Shown here piece by piece: positions 43,802-53,943 of a stretch of 64,000 nt of DNA. A program made the position numbers and the translations under genes. Numbering within the stretch: the first letter of the stretch is position 1; each line of letters starts with the position of its first letter. Where the stretch lies: positions 12,257 through 76,256 of the forward strand of contig JAHLLK010000022.1 of the NCBI GenBank assembly GCA_020444165.1, written 5' to 3'. The notes under the pieces were generated by a model. The model saw nothing but the letters and a program-made list of their open reading frames with translations. It ran no database searches and was not told the DNA's origin. The stretch comes from Deltaproteobacteria bacterium. GTDB lineage: Bacteria > Desulfobacterota > Desulfarculia > Desulfarculales > Desulfarculaceae.

Positions 43802-45901
43802 CTAAGGGCCCGTCCCCGCCGGCAACACCACCGGCGGCAGGAGATTTTTGCGGAGCGAAAGCTGGACGGTGCGCACCAGGGGCCGGCCGTCCCGGGCCGG
43901 GCCGGGGTAGACCCGGTCCCAGAAATAGGCCCAGAGGCGCTGGCGGCGTTCCCGCTGGCTCAGCCACTCCCCCACCTCCGCCCAGGTGAGGTGGGTGTAG
44001 CCCATGGGAGGCCACCAGATGAGGGTGCCCGGCCGCAGGAGAAAGGGCTCGCCCAGAAAATCGGCCAGCTTGACCGCCGGCTCGCCGCAGGCCAGCACCG
44101 CGGGATAGGTCTTGAGCTGGGGGTTGGTGGGGTCCTTGGGGAAGGCCGGTTGGGAGAAGCGCCGGAGATACCAGAACAGGGGCCACACCGTGAAATCCGG
44201 GCACACCGTGGCCACCCGGGGGGAGCCGCCGGCCGCGTGGTTGGCCTCGGCGATCTCCAGGAACATGGCGGCCACGTCCTGGGCCCCGTGGGCGTAAACC
44301 AGCATCTCCTTGGTGGTCAGGTTGTTGACGTGGGAGAGTTGGAAGGAGGTGCGGAGGTACAGGGCCAACAGGACCGCCGCCACCCCCAGGGCCAAGAGCC
44401 GGAGCCCCTGGCCCCAGCCCAGGCGGGGCAACTTCCAGATCACCGCCACCACCGCGAGCCCCCCCAACAGGGCCAGGACCAGCCAGGGCCAGAGGACCCA
44501 GAAATCGCCCCGCCCATGGCCTTCCGGGGCCAACAGGGCCAGGCCCAGGCACAGGGGCAGGGCCTCGCCGGCGGCCAGGAGGAGCCAGCCGCCCCGCCAG
44601 CGGGCTGCGTTCCAGTCCAGGGTGTCCATGAGGCGGCCCAGGCCCCAGGCGGTCAAGAGCGCCATGGGCAGGGCCAAATGCATCACCAGCCAGGGCATCT
44701 TCTCCCCGGCCACGTTGTAGGTGAGCCAACTGGCCGCCACCCAGGCCAGGAGGAACAGGGGAAAGTCCAACTCCGCGCCCCGGCCCGGGACCCCCGGTTG
44801 CCGGAGGCGGCGGGCCAGCACCCAGGCCCCCCCGGCCAGGCTCCCCAGGAGCACGAAATACTCGTAGATCACCACCAACAGCGAGTAATAGAACCAGGGC
44901 TGGTTGCCCCGCTCCACCCCGTGCTGCTGGAGCCAGTAGCCCACGCTGCCCACCACCCCGGAGATGACTCCTTCGGGAAAGTGCGAGAACACGGTGGAGT
45001 AGAGGGTGAGAACCACGGCCCAGAACACCGCCGCCGCGGCCAGCCAGGTGCGGAAGCGGAAGGTCGCGGGCTGGCCCCCGCCCCAGGACCAGCCGCCGGT
45101 CCAGCCCCAGGCCAAAGCCAGGGATACCAGGCCGAAGGCCGCGAGGAGTATTTCGCTGTGCAGGAGGGCCGCGGGGTGGGCCAGGTCCATGGGGTCCCAG
45201 CCCAGGGCCAGATGCCCCAGGGAGGTGAGGAAGGGCAGCACCAGGGTGAGGAGCAGCACCGCCACCTGGGCCGGCGGGCTTTGGCGCAGCGGTTCGGCCC
45301 AGCGCCAGGCCCGCCACAGGGCGGTGACCGCCAGGTAGAAGCCTAAAAAGCCGCCGAAGAGGAAGCTGTTCTCCTTGCAGGCAAAGGCCAGGCCCAACCC
45401 CCCGGCCAGGGCCACCAGCCAGCCCGGCCGGGGCCGGGCCAGATAGCCCAGGGTCAGGCGCAAGAGCACCATGAAGATGAGGGAGATGTAGATGTCGTTG
45501 CGGATGTAGCGGCTGTAGAAGAGGAAAGTGGGCCCCAGGGCCAGCAAGAGCCCGGCCCACCAGGCACCCCGGCGGCCCAGCTGCCGCAGGAACAACAGCG
45601 GCGAGGCGGCCAGGGCCACCCCGGCCAGGGCCACCGGCAGGCGGGCGGTGAAGTCCGAGTCCCCGAAGAGTTTGAAGAAAACCCAGGCCACGTGGAACAA
45701 CAGCGGCCCGTGGGTCACCGGGGTGTGGGTGTAGGAGCCGGTGCGGAAGAAGATGTAACCATAGTAGGCGTGCAGGCTCTCGTCGTAACTGAGCACCGCG
45801 TCGTCCAGGCCCCACAGCCGGGCCACGGCGGCCAGGGCTAGGAGCCCTGCCCAGGCCCAGAAGTAGGGGCTCCGCGGCCAGGCGGGGCGCCAGGGGGTCA
45901 T
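43802..45901 (-). CDS. Agl23/TIGR03663-family membrane protein
   Basis: The protein has 699 residues; ATG 45901 overlaps the stop of the upstream gene (ATGA). The N-terminal signature DDAVLSYDESLHAYYGYIFF with HTPVTHGPLLFHV is the mark of TIGR03663, a GT-C-like family described as linked to flippase or glycosylation in archaea. Other marks are LFYSRYIRNDIYISLIFM and LACKENS-type FACKENSFLFGGFLG. About 12 membrane helices and a C-terminal soluble domain are visible. It sits between the two DUF2298 genes, its regular partners. Confidence 0.9.
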   Translation of the reverse strand: MTPWRPAWPRSPYFWAWAGLLALAAVARLWGLDDAVLSYDESLHAYYGYIFFRTGSYTHTPVTHGPLLFHVAWVFFKLFGDSDFTARLPVALAGVALAASPLLFLRQLGRRGAWWAGLLLALGPTFLFYSRYIRNDIYISLIFMVLLRLTLGYLARPRPGWLVALAGGLGLAFACKENSFLFGGFLGFYLAVTALWRAWRWAEPLRQSPPAQVAVLLLTLVLPFLTSLGHLALGWDPMDLAHPAALLHSEILLAAFGLVSLALAWGWTGGWSWGGGQPATFRFRTWLAAAAVFWAVVLTLYSTVFSHFPEGVISGVVGSVGYWLQQHGVERGNQPWFYYSLLVVIYEYFVLLGSLAGGAWVLARRLRQPGVPGRGAELDFPLFLLAWVAASWLTYNVAGEKMPWLVMHLALPMALLTAWGLGRLMDTLDWNAARWRGGWLLLAAGEALPLCLGLALLAPEGHGRGDFWVLWPWLVLALLGGLAVVAVIWKLPRLGWGQGLRLLALGVAAVLLALYLRTSFQLSHVNNLTTKEMLVYAHGAQDVAAMFLEIAEANHAAGGSPRVATVCPDFTVWPLFWYLRRFSQPAFPKDPTNPQLKTYPAVLACGEPAVKLADFLGEPFLLRPGTLIWWPPMGYTHLTWAEVGEWLSQRERRQRLWAYFWDRVYPGPARDGRPLVRTVQLSLRKNLLPPVVLPAGTGP

Positions 45902-48228
45902 GGCCGGCCTCCGCATTTGGCGCCCGGCGCGGCGTAGAGGCGCACCGCGCCGCTGGTGAAGCAGGGGGTCAGCACCCGGCCCACCAGGCCGTCTTCCCCC
46001 GGGGCCAGGTGATAGGTCTGGCGCTCCCGGGGGCCCAGGTACACGTAGGCCACGCCGCGCCGCCGCAAAACCTCCCGGAGACGGGCCGGGTTCGGGGCCT
46101 GGTAGATGGCGGCCAAATCCCGGCGGCGGGCAGCCAGTTCCGGGCCCAGGCCGTGGCCGCGCCACTGGTGCTCATGGCCCTCCCAGCCCAGGAGGGCGGG
46201 CAGGCCGGTGCGGGTGCTGGGCCGGTTGTCCGCCTCCTGGTAGGAGGCCCCCGGGGCCTGGGCCACCACCGCCCCCGGGGAGGCGTGGGTCCGCAGCCAG
46301 CGCACCGCGGCCAGCTCGTCCGGGGCCGTCTGCGCCAGGGCCGCGTCCGTGCTGAGGGAGAGTCCCCCGGGCGGCGGCTGGCGCACCAGCTCCCAGGCCG
46401 CGGTCAGGGGGTAGGCCAGGCCCAGGGCGGAGAAGGCCAGCACTCCCAGGGCCAGGGGCCGGGTGGCCGGCCGGGCCAGGCTCACGGCCATCCCGGCCGC
46501 GCCGGCCACGGCCAGGAGCAGCCAGGCCTGGTAGTAGAACTTGAACACCGTGTTCATGCGATTGGCGAACATATCGGAAAGGTAAACCATCTCCGGCAGC
46601 CAGAGCAAGAGAAGCCCGGCCCCGGCCCAAATCAGCGCGGCCACCAGCCAGGCCGCGCCGGGCTCTTCCCGCTCGCCCGGGGCCAGACGGGGCCAGAGGA
46701 GCGCCGCGGCCAGGGCCAGGCCCAAGCCGGAGACCACCAGCACCCCGGGCCGGGCCCAGCCGGCCCAAACCCCACCTGCCCCGGCCTGGCCGGCCCAGAA
46801 CCCCGCCAGGGCCAGGCCCGCGGCCGGCAGGACCACGAACAAGCCCACCCCCCCGGCCCAGACCCGGAGCGAGGGCGGCGCGCCCCGCCAAGCCAAGCGG
46901 CAGAGCATTCCGGTCCAGGCCAGGAGAAAGCCGGTGTGGGCCAGCCAGCGGGGGAGGCTCTGGCCGAAGTCCAGGTTCAGGGCCGGCAAGAGTTCCTGAC
47001 TGGCGGCGTGGCGGAAATAGGGCAGGAAAGCCAGAAGCGAGCCGGCCAGCAGCAGGGCCAAAAGCGCCGCGGCCGGAGCCAGGCCCCGGACTCCGGCCAG
47101 GCGCCAGGCCCCGGCGGCCAGGCTGAGGCCGGCCACCAGCCACCAGCCGGGCCATGCCCAGGCATTGGCCGCGGCAAAAGCCCCGGCGGTGAGCCCGGCC
47201 AGGGCCCAGGCCGCGGGCCCGGACCAGGCCGGCCCGGCCAGGCCGGCCAGAGCCCGGCGGAACCCCGCCCCGGCCGGGAGCGGGGAGGCGGCCCAAGCCC
47301 GGGCCAAGCGGGCCAGCAGGAGGCCCAGGAGCAACAGCCCCAGGGGCGCGGCCAGGACATGGGCGTGGTTGTCCCCCAGGAAATAGCTGAAAAAGGGGAA
47401 CTCGCTGATCATCTCCCGGGCCCGGCCGTCCGGTCCCTGGTCCCCCAGCACCCGGGTGGCGGACCACCACCACCAGGCCCGGGGGGTGACCCATTGCCCC
47501 ATGGCGTCCCAGACCCCGGCCGGGTTGGCCATCATCCCCAGGAACAGGGCTCCCAGCCCGGCCGCCCCGGCCCGGGCCGCTCGCCCCCGGCCGGCCAGGG
47601 CGGTCAGCTCGGCGGCCAGGCCGCCCGCCCCGGTGGTCAGGAGCGCCCACCAGCCCGCCTGGCCCAGGTTGTAGCCCAGCTCCGGCCCCACCCCGGCCAG
47701 GCGGCCCGGCAGGGACAGGAGCAGGTGCCCCAGGTAGTAGTAACCCACCCCGTGGCCGGCCAGCCAGGCGTCGCCCGGCGGCAGGCCCGGGCTCTCCCAC
47801 AGGCTCCACAGGAGCATCAGGTCCATGGGCTGCTCGGTGTGGCTCACGGCCGGGGCGTGGGCCCGGAGCCAAAGCCACAGGGCGTAGGCCAGGACAAAGC
47901 CCGCCTCCCAGGCCAGGACCTGGGCGCGCCGCCGCCAGAGCCAGGCCCCGGGCCCCGGCCCGTCGCCCCGGCGCCGGGCGGCCAGGCCCAGGCCCCCGGC
48001 CAGCAGAGCGGCCAGGACCACCGCGGCCCAGGCCCCGGGAGCCCGGTTGGGCCACAGGCCCAGGGAGGCCCCCAGCCAGAAGAGATAGCCGGCCAGGAAC
48101 ACCCCCAGCACCTTGGCCAGGGGATAGGCCCGGCCGGCCAGCGGCCGGAATACGGCCCAGGCCAGGGGCCACCCCACCAGGCCCAGGGCTTCCAGCACCA
48201 GGAGCCAGGCTAGGGCGGCGGTCAGCAT
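45898..48228 (-). CDS. DUF2298 giant membrane protein, first copy
   Basis: The protein has 776 residues and is the first gene of the operon. It has the family motifs EQPMDLMLLWSLWES, GHGVGYYYLGHLLLSLPG, EFPFFSYFLGDNHAHVLAAP and RMNTVFKFYYQAWLLLAV. It is almost wholly hydrophobic, with Ala/Leu/Gly/Trp-rich helices, and ends in a short soluble domain (YVYLGPRERQTYHLAPGEDG). It lacks the roughly 90 extra N-terminal residues of the second copy. It probably acts with the Agl23-like protein in transferring or flipping lipid-linked sugars; the substrate is not known. Confidence 0.9.
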   Translation of the reverse strand: MLTAALAWLLVLEALGLVGWPLAWAVFRPLAGRAYPLAKVLGVFLAGYLFWLGASLGLWPNRAPGAWAAVVLAALLAGGLGLAARRRGDGPGPGAWLWRRRAQVLAWEAGFVLAYALWLWLRAHAPAVSHTEQPMDLMLLWSLWESPGLPPGDAWLAGHGVGYYYLGHLLLSLPGRLAGVGPELGYNLGQAGWWALLTTGAGGLAAELTALAGRGRAARAGAAGLGALFLGMMANPAGVWDAMGQWVTPRAWWWWSATRVLGDQGPDGRAREMISEFPFFSYFLGDNHAHVLAAPLGLLLLGLLLARLARAWAASPLPAGAGFRRALAGLAGPAWSGPAAWALAGLTAGAFAAANAWAWPGWWLVAGLSLAAGAWRLAGVRGLAPAAALLALLLAGSLLAFLPYFRHAASQELLPALNLDFGQSLPRWLAHTGFLLAWTGMLCRLAWRGAPPSLRVWAGGVGLFVVLPAAGLALAGFWAGQAGAGGVWAGWARPGVLVVSGLGLALAAALLWPRLAPGEREEPGAAWLVAALIWAGAGLLLLWLPEMVYLSDMFANRMNTVFKFYYQAWLLLAVAGAAGMAVSLARPATRPLALGVLAFSALGLAYPLTAAWELVRQPPPGGLSLSTDAALAQTAPDELAAVRWLRTHASPGAVVAQAPGASYQEADNRPSTRTGLPALLGWEGHEHQWRGHGLGPELAARRRDLAAIYQAPNPARLREVLRRRGVAYVYLGPRERQTYHLAPGEDGLVGRVLTPCFTSGAVRLYAAPGAKCGGRP

Positions 48229-48244
48229 GGGCGGCAGAGACGGC

Positions 48245-48487
48245 CTAGCGGCCGCTCAGGTCCGCGTCCGACAGCGCGGCAAAGGCGGGGCGGGGCGAGG
48301 GCAGCCACCGGGATAATGGGGCCGCTTCCCGTGAGGCCGGGGGGCGGCTCACCTCTCCGGCCCGAGCCTCTTGGAGGCGGGAGAACTCCTCCTGGGCCGC
48401 CCCAAGGGGGGGCGCGAGGGCGGCGGCGGGGCGGTCGCCCCGCAAGAGCGCCCCCAAATACTCCTGATAGCTGGCTTCGTCGATCAT
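48245..48487 (-). CDS. Small hypothetical protein, possibly a fragment
   Basis: The frame has 80 residues. The first 20 residues (MIDEASYQEYLGALLRGDRP) resemble the helical start of B12-binding regulator modules, but no B12-binding domain follows. The rest is Ala/Arg/Pro-rich without features. It lies 16 bases upstream of the DUF2298 operon, in the same direction. There is no Shine-Dalgarno sequence. It could be a remnant or a leader gene; confidence is low. Confidence 0.35.
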   Translation of the reverse strand: MIDEASYQEYLGALLRGDRPAAALAPPLGAAQEEFSRLQEARAGEVSRPPASREAAPLSRWLPSPRPAFAALSDADLSGR

Positions 48488-48908
48488 GGCCCAGGCCCCG
48501 TGGGGAGTTAAGCGGCCGCCGGCGTCCGGGAGAGCCTGCCGGGGGCGGAAAGGCAGGCGGGAAAAGTCCTGGGGGCGGTCTTCCAGTACTTGGCTAGCAA
48601 TATAGCAGATTTCCCCGGGGGGGTGCTTCCGCGCCGCGCCGAGCTTTAGTATTCCTTCAGTTTAAGGGGGGGCAAAGTCGGCCCGGGCGTGCTTTAATAC
48701 AGGGAGCTGGCCCATGGCCCGGGCGATGCCCTCAAGCCGATTCACCGTGGCAACTTGCTTAAATCATATCAATTATGGCGTTGACGCCATGGCCACGGGC
48801 CTTCGCCGCCCCTCTCCGGGGGGGCGGATTCCCGCTTAACCAAGCCCCTGGGACGGATCCCCGGAGCCCCTCTGGGCTCCCCTCCGGCCCCGGGCGGGAG
48901 TGTCCGGC
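48488..48908. other. Intergenic region before dnaE
   Basis: Divergent promoters for the membrane operon and dnaE are expected here. The stretch CTTAAATCATATCAATTATGG around 48757-48777 is AT-rich against its surroundings. GGGAG at 48896-48900 is the Shine-Dalgarno of dnaE. I see no gene. Confidence 0.4.
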
Positions 48909-51900
48909 ATGTCCTTTGTCCATCTGCACACCCACACCGCCTACAGCCTGTTGGACGGCGCCATCCAGCTCCCGGCCCTGATGTCCCGGGCCGGGGAATT
49001 GGGCCTGGACACCGTGGCCATCACCGACCACGGCAACATGTTCGGGGCGGTGAACTTCTATTTGGCCGCCAAGAAGGCCGGCCTGCATCCGGTCATCGGC
49101 TGCGAGGTCTACGTGGCCCCGGGCGACCGCCGGGACAAGGAAAACCGGCCCGGCCAGCCCCACAGCCACCATCTGGTGCTGTTGGCCCGGAACCTCACCG
49201 GCTACCAGAACCTGGTGAAGCTGGTGAGCGCGGCCTATCTGGAGGGGTTCTACTTCAAGCCCCGCATCGACCACCAGCTCCTGGCCGAGCGCCACGAGGG
49301 GCTCATCGCCCTGTCGGCCTGCCTGCACGGCCGGGTGGCCTACAACCTCCTGCACGACCGGCCCGAGGACGCCCTGGAGGCAGCCCGGGAAATCGCCGGC
49401 ATCATGGGCCCGGACAACTTCTTCATCGAGATCCAGGACGCAGGGCTCCCCGAGCAGCGGAAGGTAAACCCCGGGCTGGTGGAAGTGGCCCAGCAAGTAG
49501 GGCTGGGCCTGGTGGCCACCAACGACTGCCATTTCCTGAAGCGGGAGGACCACGAGGCCCACGAACTGCTCCTGTGCATCCAGACCGGCAAGACCATCGC
49601 CGACCCCGACCGCATGACCCTGTCCCAGGAGCTGTACTACAAGAGCCCCCAGGAGATGGAGAAGCTGTTCACGGCCTATCCCGAGGCCCTGGCCAACACC
49701 GCGGCCATTGCCGCGCGCTGCGAGCTGGAGCTGCCCCTGGGCAAGCTCCGCTTCCCCCAATTCCCCCTGGAGGGCAGTGAAAGCGCCGAGGACCGGGTGC
49801 GCCGGGAGGCCCGGGCGGGCCTGGCCAAGCGCTTCGAGGGCTTCGAGCGCCGCGGCCTCACCGTGGACCGGGAGGAGTACCACCAGCGCCTGGAATACGA
49901 GCTGGAGGTGCTGGAGAAGATGGGTTTCGCCGGCTACTTCCTGGTGGTGGCCGACTTCATCAACTGGGCCAAGGACCACGACATTCCCGTGGGCCCGGGC
50001 CGCGGCTCGGCCGCCGGGTCCCTGGTGGCCTACGCCATGCGCATCACCGACCTGGACCCCATCCGCTATGGGCTGATCTTCGAGCGCTTCCTGAACATCG
50101 AGCGCAAGTCCATGCCCGACATCGACGTGGACTTCTGCTACAACCGCCGCGGCGAGGTGATCGAGTACGTCAACGAGTTCTACGGGCAGGGGCGGGTGGC
50201 CCAGATCATCACCTTCGGGTCCATGCAGGCCCGGGCGGTGATCCGCGACGTGGGCCGGGCCCTGAACCTGCCCTATGCCGAGGTGGACCAGATCGCCAAG
50301 CTGGTGCCCAGCATTTTGGGCATCACCCTGGACAAGGCCCTGGAGAGCGAGCCGCGCCTCGTCGAGCGCATGGAACAGGACCCCCAGATCAAGCGGCTGG
50401 TGGACATTGCCCGGGCCCTGGAGGGCCTGCCCCGCCACGCTTCCACCCACGCCGCCGGGGTGGTCATCGGCGACGTGCCCTTGGACCAGGTGGTGCCCCT
50501 GTACAAGGGGTCCAAGGACGAAGTTGTCACCCAGTTCGACATGAAGTGCGTGGAAAAGGCCGGGCTGATCAAGTTTGACTTCCTGGGCCTCCGCACGCTC
50601 ACGGTCATCGACGTGGCGGTCCGCATGATCCGGGCCGGCCGCGATCCCGATTTCGACATCCGGGCCATCGACATGACCGACCAGGCCTCCTTTGACCTGC
50701 TCTCCCGCGGCGACACCACCGGGGTGTTCCAGCTGGAGTCCAGCGGCATGAAGGAGCTCCTCACCAAGATGCGGCCCGAGGTGTTCGAGGACGTCATCGC
50801 CCTGGTGGCCCTGTACCGGCCCGGGCCCCTGGAGTCGGGCATGGTGGACGACTTCGTGGCCCGCAAGCACGGCACCAAGAAGACCGCCTACCTCCTGCCC
50901 CAGTTGGAGCCGATACTCAAGGAGACCTACGGGGTCATCGTGTACCAGGAGCAGGTCATGGAGATCGCCCGGGTCTTGGGCGGCTACTCCCTGGGCGAGG
51001 GCGACATCCTGCGCCGGGCCATGGGCAAGAAGATCAAGGAGGTGATGGACGAGCAGAAGGTGCATTTCCTCAAGGGGGCCAAGGTCAACCAGATCGACCT
51101 CAGGAAGGCCGGCGAGATCTTCGACCTCATGGCCAAGTTCGCGGGCTACGGCTTCAACAAGTCCCATTCCGCGGCCTATGCCCTCATCACCTTCCAGACC
51201 GCCTATCTGAAGGCCCACTTCCCCCACGAGTTCATGGCCGCGCTACTCACCAGCGAGGCCTCCAACTCCGACATGGTGATGCGCCACATCGCCGAGTGCC
51301 GCGACCAGGGGCTCACCGTGCTGCCGCCGGACATCAACCACTCCGGCCGGGAGTTCACCGTGGCCGACGAGGCCATCCGCTTTGGCCTGGCCGCGGTGAA
51401 GAACGTGGGCGAGGGGGCGGTGGACGCCATCCTGGCCGCCCGGGAGGAGGGCGGGCCCTTCCGGGACATCTTCGACTTTGGCGAGCGGGTGGATCTCAGG
51501 CGGGTGAACCGCCGGGTGTTGGAGAGCCTGGTGAAGTGCGGGGCCTTTGACTCCACCGGGGCCCACCGGGCCCAGCTCATGGCCGTGGTGGACGAGGTGC
51601 TGGAGCACGGCCAGAAGATGGGCCGCGACCGGGAAGGCGGCCAGTTCAACATGTTCGGCGCTTTCGTCGAAACCGCCGACCAGTCCGCCGGCCCCAGCCT
51701 GCCCGAGCTGGCCCCCTGGGCCGAGGCCGACGCCCTGGCCTTTGAGAAGGAGTCCCTGGGCTTCTACATCACCGGCCATCCCCTGAACCGCTTCCAGGAG
51801 GAGATCAAGCGCCTGTCCAACCTGGACACCGTGACCTTGCAGTCAGCTTCGGACGGCATGAACGTGCGTCTGGCCGGGCTGCCCACCGAGGTGAAGGAGA

Positions 51901-52367
51901 AGATCACCAAAAAGGGCGACCGCATGGCTTTCGTGCGCCTGGAGGACCTGAAGGGCAGCATCGAACTGGTGGTGTTCCCGGACTGCTACGCCCAGAGTTC
52001 GCAATACCTGAAGGGCGATGAGCCGGTGTTGGTCAAGGGCACGGTGGACAAGGACGAGCAGGGGGTGAAGCTGAAGACCAAGAGCGTGATGCTCCTGGAG
52101 GACGCCGCCCGGGGCATGACCACCCGCCTGAAACTGCACCTGGAGGCCACGGGCATGACCCGGGAGACGCTGGTGAGCCTGAAGCACACCCTGGAGCGCC
52201 ACCCCGGAGCCTGCCGGGTGAGCCTGCACCTGAAGGTGCGGGGGGCGGGCGAGGCCATCCTGGCCCTGCCCCCGGTGTTCCGGGTGGCCCCGGAGCCGGA
52301 TTTGATCGACGGCATCAACGCCCTGTTCGGGCACAGCGTGGTGGAGCAGGTGTTGGCCGTGGAGTGA
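48909..52367 (+). CDS. dnaE: DNA polymerase III alpha subunit
   Basis: The protein has 1152 residues, normal for DnaE1. It is the replicative polymerase. In order: PHP domain (HLHTHTAYSLLDGA at the start, ITDHGNMFGAVNF, and NDCHFL), the palm with GPGRGSAAGSLVAY (about 363) and catalytic PDIDVDFCYNRRGEV (about 403), and the fingers with GVFQLESSGM (about 607). There follow helix-hairpin-helix features (GEGAVDAILAARE), an OB fold (about 980-1060) and a C-terminal clamp-interaction tail. The ATG at 48909 is chosen over GTG 48900 because GGGAG then stands at the proper distance. Confidence 0.98.
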   Translation: MSFVHLHTHTAYSLLDGAIQLPALMSRAGELGLDTVAITDHGNMFGAVNFYLAAKKAGLHPVIGCEVYVAPGDRRDKENRPGQPHSHHLVLLARNLTGYQNLVKLVSAAYLEGFYFKPRIDHQLLAERHEGLIALSACLHGRVAYNLLHDRPEDALEAAREIAGIMGPDNFFIEIQDAGLPEQRKVNPGLVEVAQQVGLGLVATNDCHFLKREDHEAHELLLCIQTGKTIADPDRMTLSQELYYKSPQEMEKLFTAYPEALANTAAIAARCELELPLGKLRFPQFPLEGSESAEDRVRREARAGLAKRFEGFERRGLTVDREEYHQRLEYELEVLEKMGFAGYFLVVADFINWAKDHDIPVGPGRGSAAGSLVAYAMRITDLDPIRYGLIFERFLNIERKSMPDIDVDFCYNRRGEVIEYVNEFYGQGRVAQIITFGSMQARAVIRDVGRALNLPYAEVDQIAKLVPSILGITLDKALESEPRLVERMEQDPQIKRLVDIARALEGLPRHASTHAAGVVIGDVPLDQVVPLYKGSKDEVVTQFDMKCVEKAGLIKFDFLGLRTLTVIDVAVRMIRAGRDPDFDIRAIDMTDQASFDLLSRGDTTGVFQLESSGMKELLTKMRPEVFEDVIALVALYRPGPLESGMVDDFVARKHGTKKTAYLLPQLEPILKETYGVIVYQEQVMEIARVLGGYSLGEGDILRRAMGKKIKEVMDEQKVHFLKGAKVNQIDLRKAGEIFDLMAKFAGYGFNKSHSAAYALITFQTAYLKAHFPHEFMAALLTSEASNSDMVMRHIAECRDQGLTVLPPDINHSGREFTVADEAIRFGLAAVKNVGEGAVDAILAAREEGGPFRDIFDFGERVDLRRVNRRVLESLVKCGAFDSTGAHRAQLMAVVDEVLEHGQKMGRDREGGQFNMFGAFVETADQSAGPSLPELAPWAEADALAFEKESLGFYITGHPLNRFQEEIKRLSNLDTVTLQSASDGMNVRLAGLPTEVKEKITKKGDRMAFVRLEDLKGSIELVVFPDCYAQSSQYLKGDEPVLVKGTVDKDEQGVKLKTKSVMLLEDAARGMTTRLKLHLEATGMTRETLVSLKHTLERHPGACRVSLHLKVRGAGEAILALPPVFRVAPEPDLIDGINALFGHSVVEQVLAVE

Positions 52368-52440
52368 GGGGGAATGTCGAGGCTGCCTTGCCGGCCGGGC
52401 GAGGAGCCCGGAAGCGCCACTGTCCCCGGGGAGAGCTGAC

Positions 52441-53943
52441 TCAGCCCCTGGGAAAACCTTCCCGGACGGCGTTTTCCAACCTGGCCAGTTCGTCCTCGGT
52501 CAGGAATCCGAAATGAGCTTTGCGTTTGCTGGCCGAAAGCCGGCCGTGGTTTTGCAGACAGAGATTTAGGAAAAGATCGTTCAAGCGGTCAGGCATGTCC
52601 ACGATTTCCTGCATGGCCTGCTTGGTCCGGTCGTAACCTGCCAGAAAATCCAACTCCTCCACCAGTTCTTGCTCGATGGTGAGCCGAACGAACTCGTATA
52701 GCGCCTCCGCCTGGACAGTCATATCGAGGTAGCGGTAATACCGGCCAGTGTCTCCTGACACCGTCATCCGTCCCGTTTCGTCCAAATCATATTCCACCAA
52801 CCGCAAGAGCGGCCTGGAAAAGGCCTCCAGGGATTGATCATACAGCAGCGGGTTTTTCAGCATGGCCGCGGAAACCGGAAACATGAGTCCCGGGGGGACC
52901 ACGCCGGCCCGGTGCAAGATGTTGTGGACGAGAAAGCGGTGGAGACGGCCATTACCGTCCTCGAAAGGATGCAGGAAGACCAAGCCGTAGGAAACGGCGG
53001 CGGCATGGATAACCGCCGGCACCGCGCCCTTTTCCATGATCTGGTGGGCAGCGAGGAGCCCTTTCATCAGAGCCGGGATATCGTCAGGTTGCGGGCTCAC
53101 ATAATGCACGAACTGTTTCTGAAAATTAAGGCTCTGCCCCACGTAATTCTGGCTGGTCCGGTAATCGGTATCCTGGAAACGGGGATCGACGATGAGGTTC
53201 TGTGCTTCGATCAACCGTGGCTTGACGCAATAGTCCTTTAGCTCGGCCATCTGGAGCAGACCGATGAATTTCTCCGTCCGGGAGGCGCTGGGCTTCTGGT
53301 GCTCGATTGCGAACGATGATTTGGTTTCCTTGGTGTAGAGATAGCTCAAGGCCCGCCGGATGAGTTCGGGAGGGTAGGAGGTCAGGACCTCGGCGGAACG
53401 TTGGCGCAGGTTCAGGTCTTCCAAAGCGCCGAGCTTGGCGGTGCGCCGGATGAGGGGGCAAAAGTCCCTGCCGCCCAGGAGATTGTCCAGGATGCGTTGG
53501 CGAGGCGCGCGGCGGCCGGGGGCGGAGGTGTAGTAACGCTCCGGCTCCAGCAGGGGGAGGTAGTTGCCCACGCTCAGGTCGGGCAACGGCAGCTGCTTGC
53601 CGGTGAGAAGCTCATAAAGGAACCAGACCTTGCGGGTGTACTTCCCCGTGGGTTTCGTCTTGATCCAGTCTGCCAACTCATCGGCCGCCACCACTTCGAA
53701 AAGGGCGGCCAGAATGCCCAAATTGACGCCGTCATATTTGAGAGCGAATTCCAGATGAGCACCTAAACCGTCCCCGGGCCACTGGGCGCGGGGATACACC
53801 GTGGTGACCTGACCCTCCTGCTCGGTCTGGGAGCGAGTTCCGGTCGAGCCCACCAGGGAGGTGTGCCAGTTGGGGATGACGTTCAACTGGTGCTGGATTA
53901 TCAGGAACGCATAGCCCGCTGGTCGTGGCTGGGGTGTTGGCAT
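52441..53943 (-). CDS. Fic-domain AMPylase with class II-type inhibitory helix
   Basis: The protein has 500 residues. The catalytic motif HPFEDGNGRLHR (about 325-336) matches HxFxDGNGRxxR exactly, so transfer of AMP (or another nucleotide moiety) to target hydroxyls is expected. An N-terminal inhibitory-type helix motif SFAIEH (about 210-215) sits about 115 residues before, resembling the S/TxxxE-G/N rule with His in place of Gly/Asn. A C-terminal region (LTEDELARLENAV) may be a small winged helix. No antitoxin is adjacent. The upstream 200 bases are very AT-rich with repeated sites, hinting at tight regulation. Confidence 0.92.
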   Translation of the reverse strand: MPTPQPRPAGYAFLIIQHQLNVIPNWHTSLVGSTGTRSQTEQEGQVTTVYPRAQWPGDGLGAHLEFALKYDGVNLGILAALFEVVAADELADWIKTKPTGKYTRKVWFLYELLTGKQLPLPDLSVGNYLPLLEPERYYTSAPGRRAPRQRILDNLLGGRDFCPLIRRTAKLGALEDLNLRQRSAEVLTSYPPELIRRALSYLYTKETKSSFAIEHQKPSASRTEKFIGLLQMAELKDYCVKPRLIEAQNLIVDPRFQDTDYRTSQNYVGQSLNFQKQFVHYVSPQPDDIPALMKGLLAAHQIMEKGAVPAVIHAAAVSYGLVFLHPFEDGNGRLHRFLVHNILHRAGVVPPGLMFPVSAAMLKNPLLYDQSLEAFSRPLLRLVEYDLDETGRMTVSGDTGRYYRYLDMTVQAEALYEFVRLTIEQELVEELDFLAGYDRTKQAMQEIVDMPDRLNDLFLNLCLQNHGRLSASKRKAHFGFLTEDELARLENAVREGFPRG

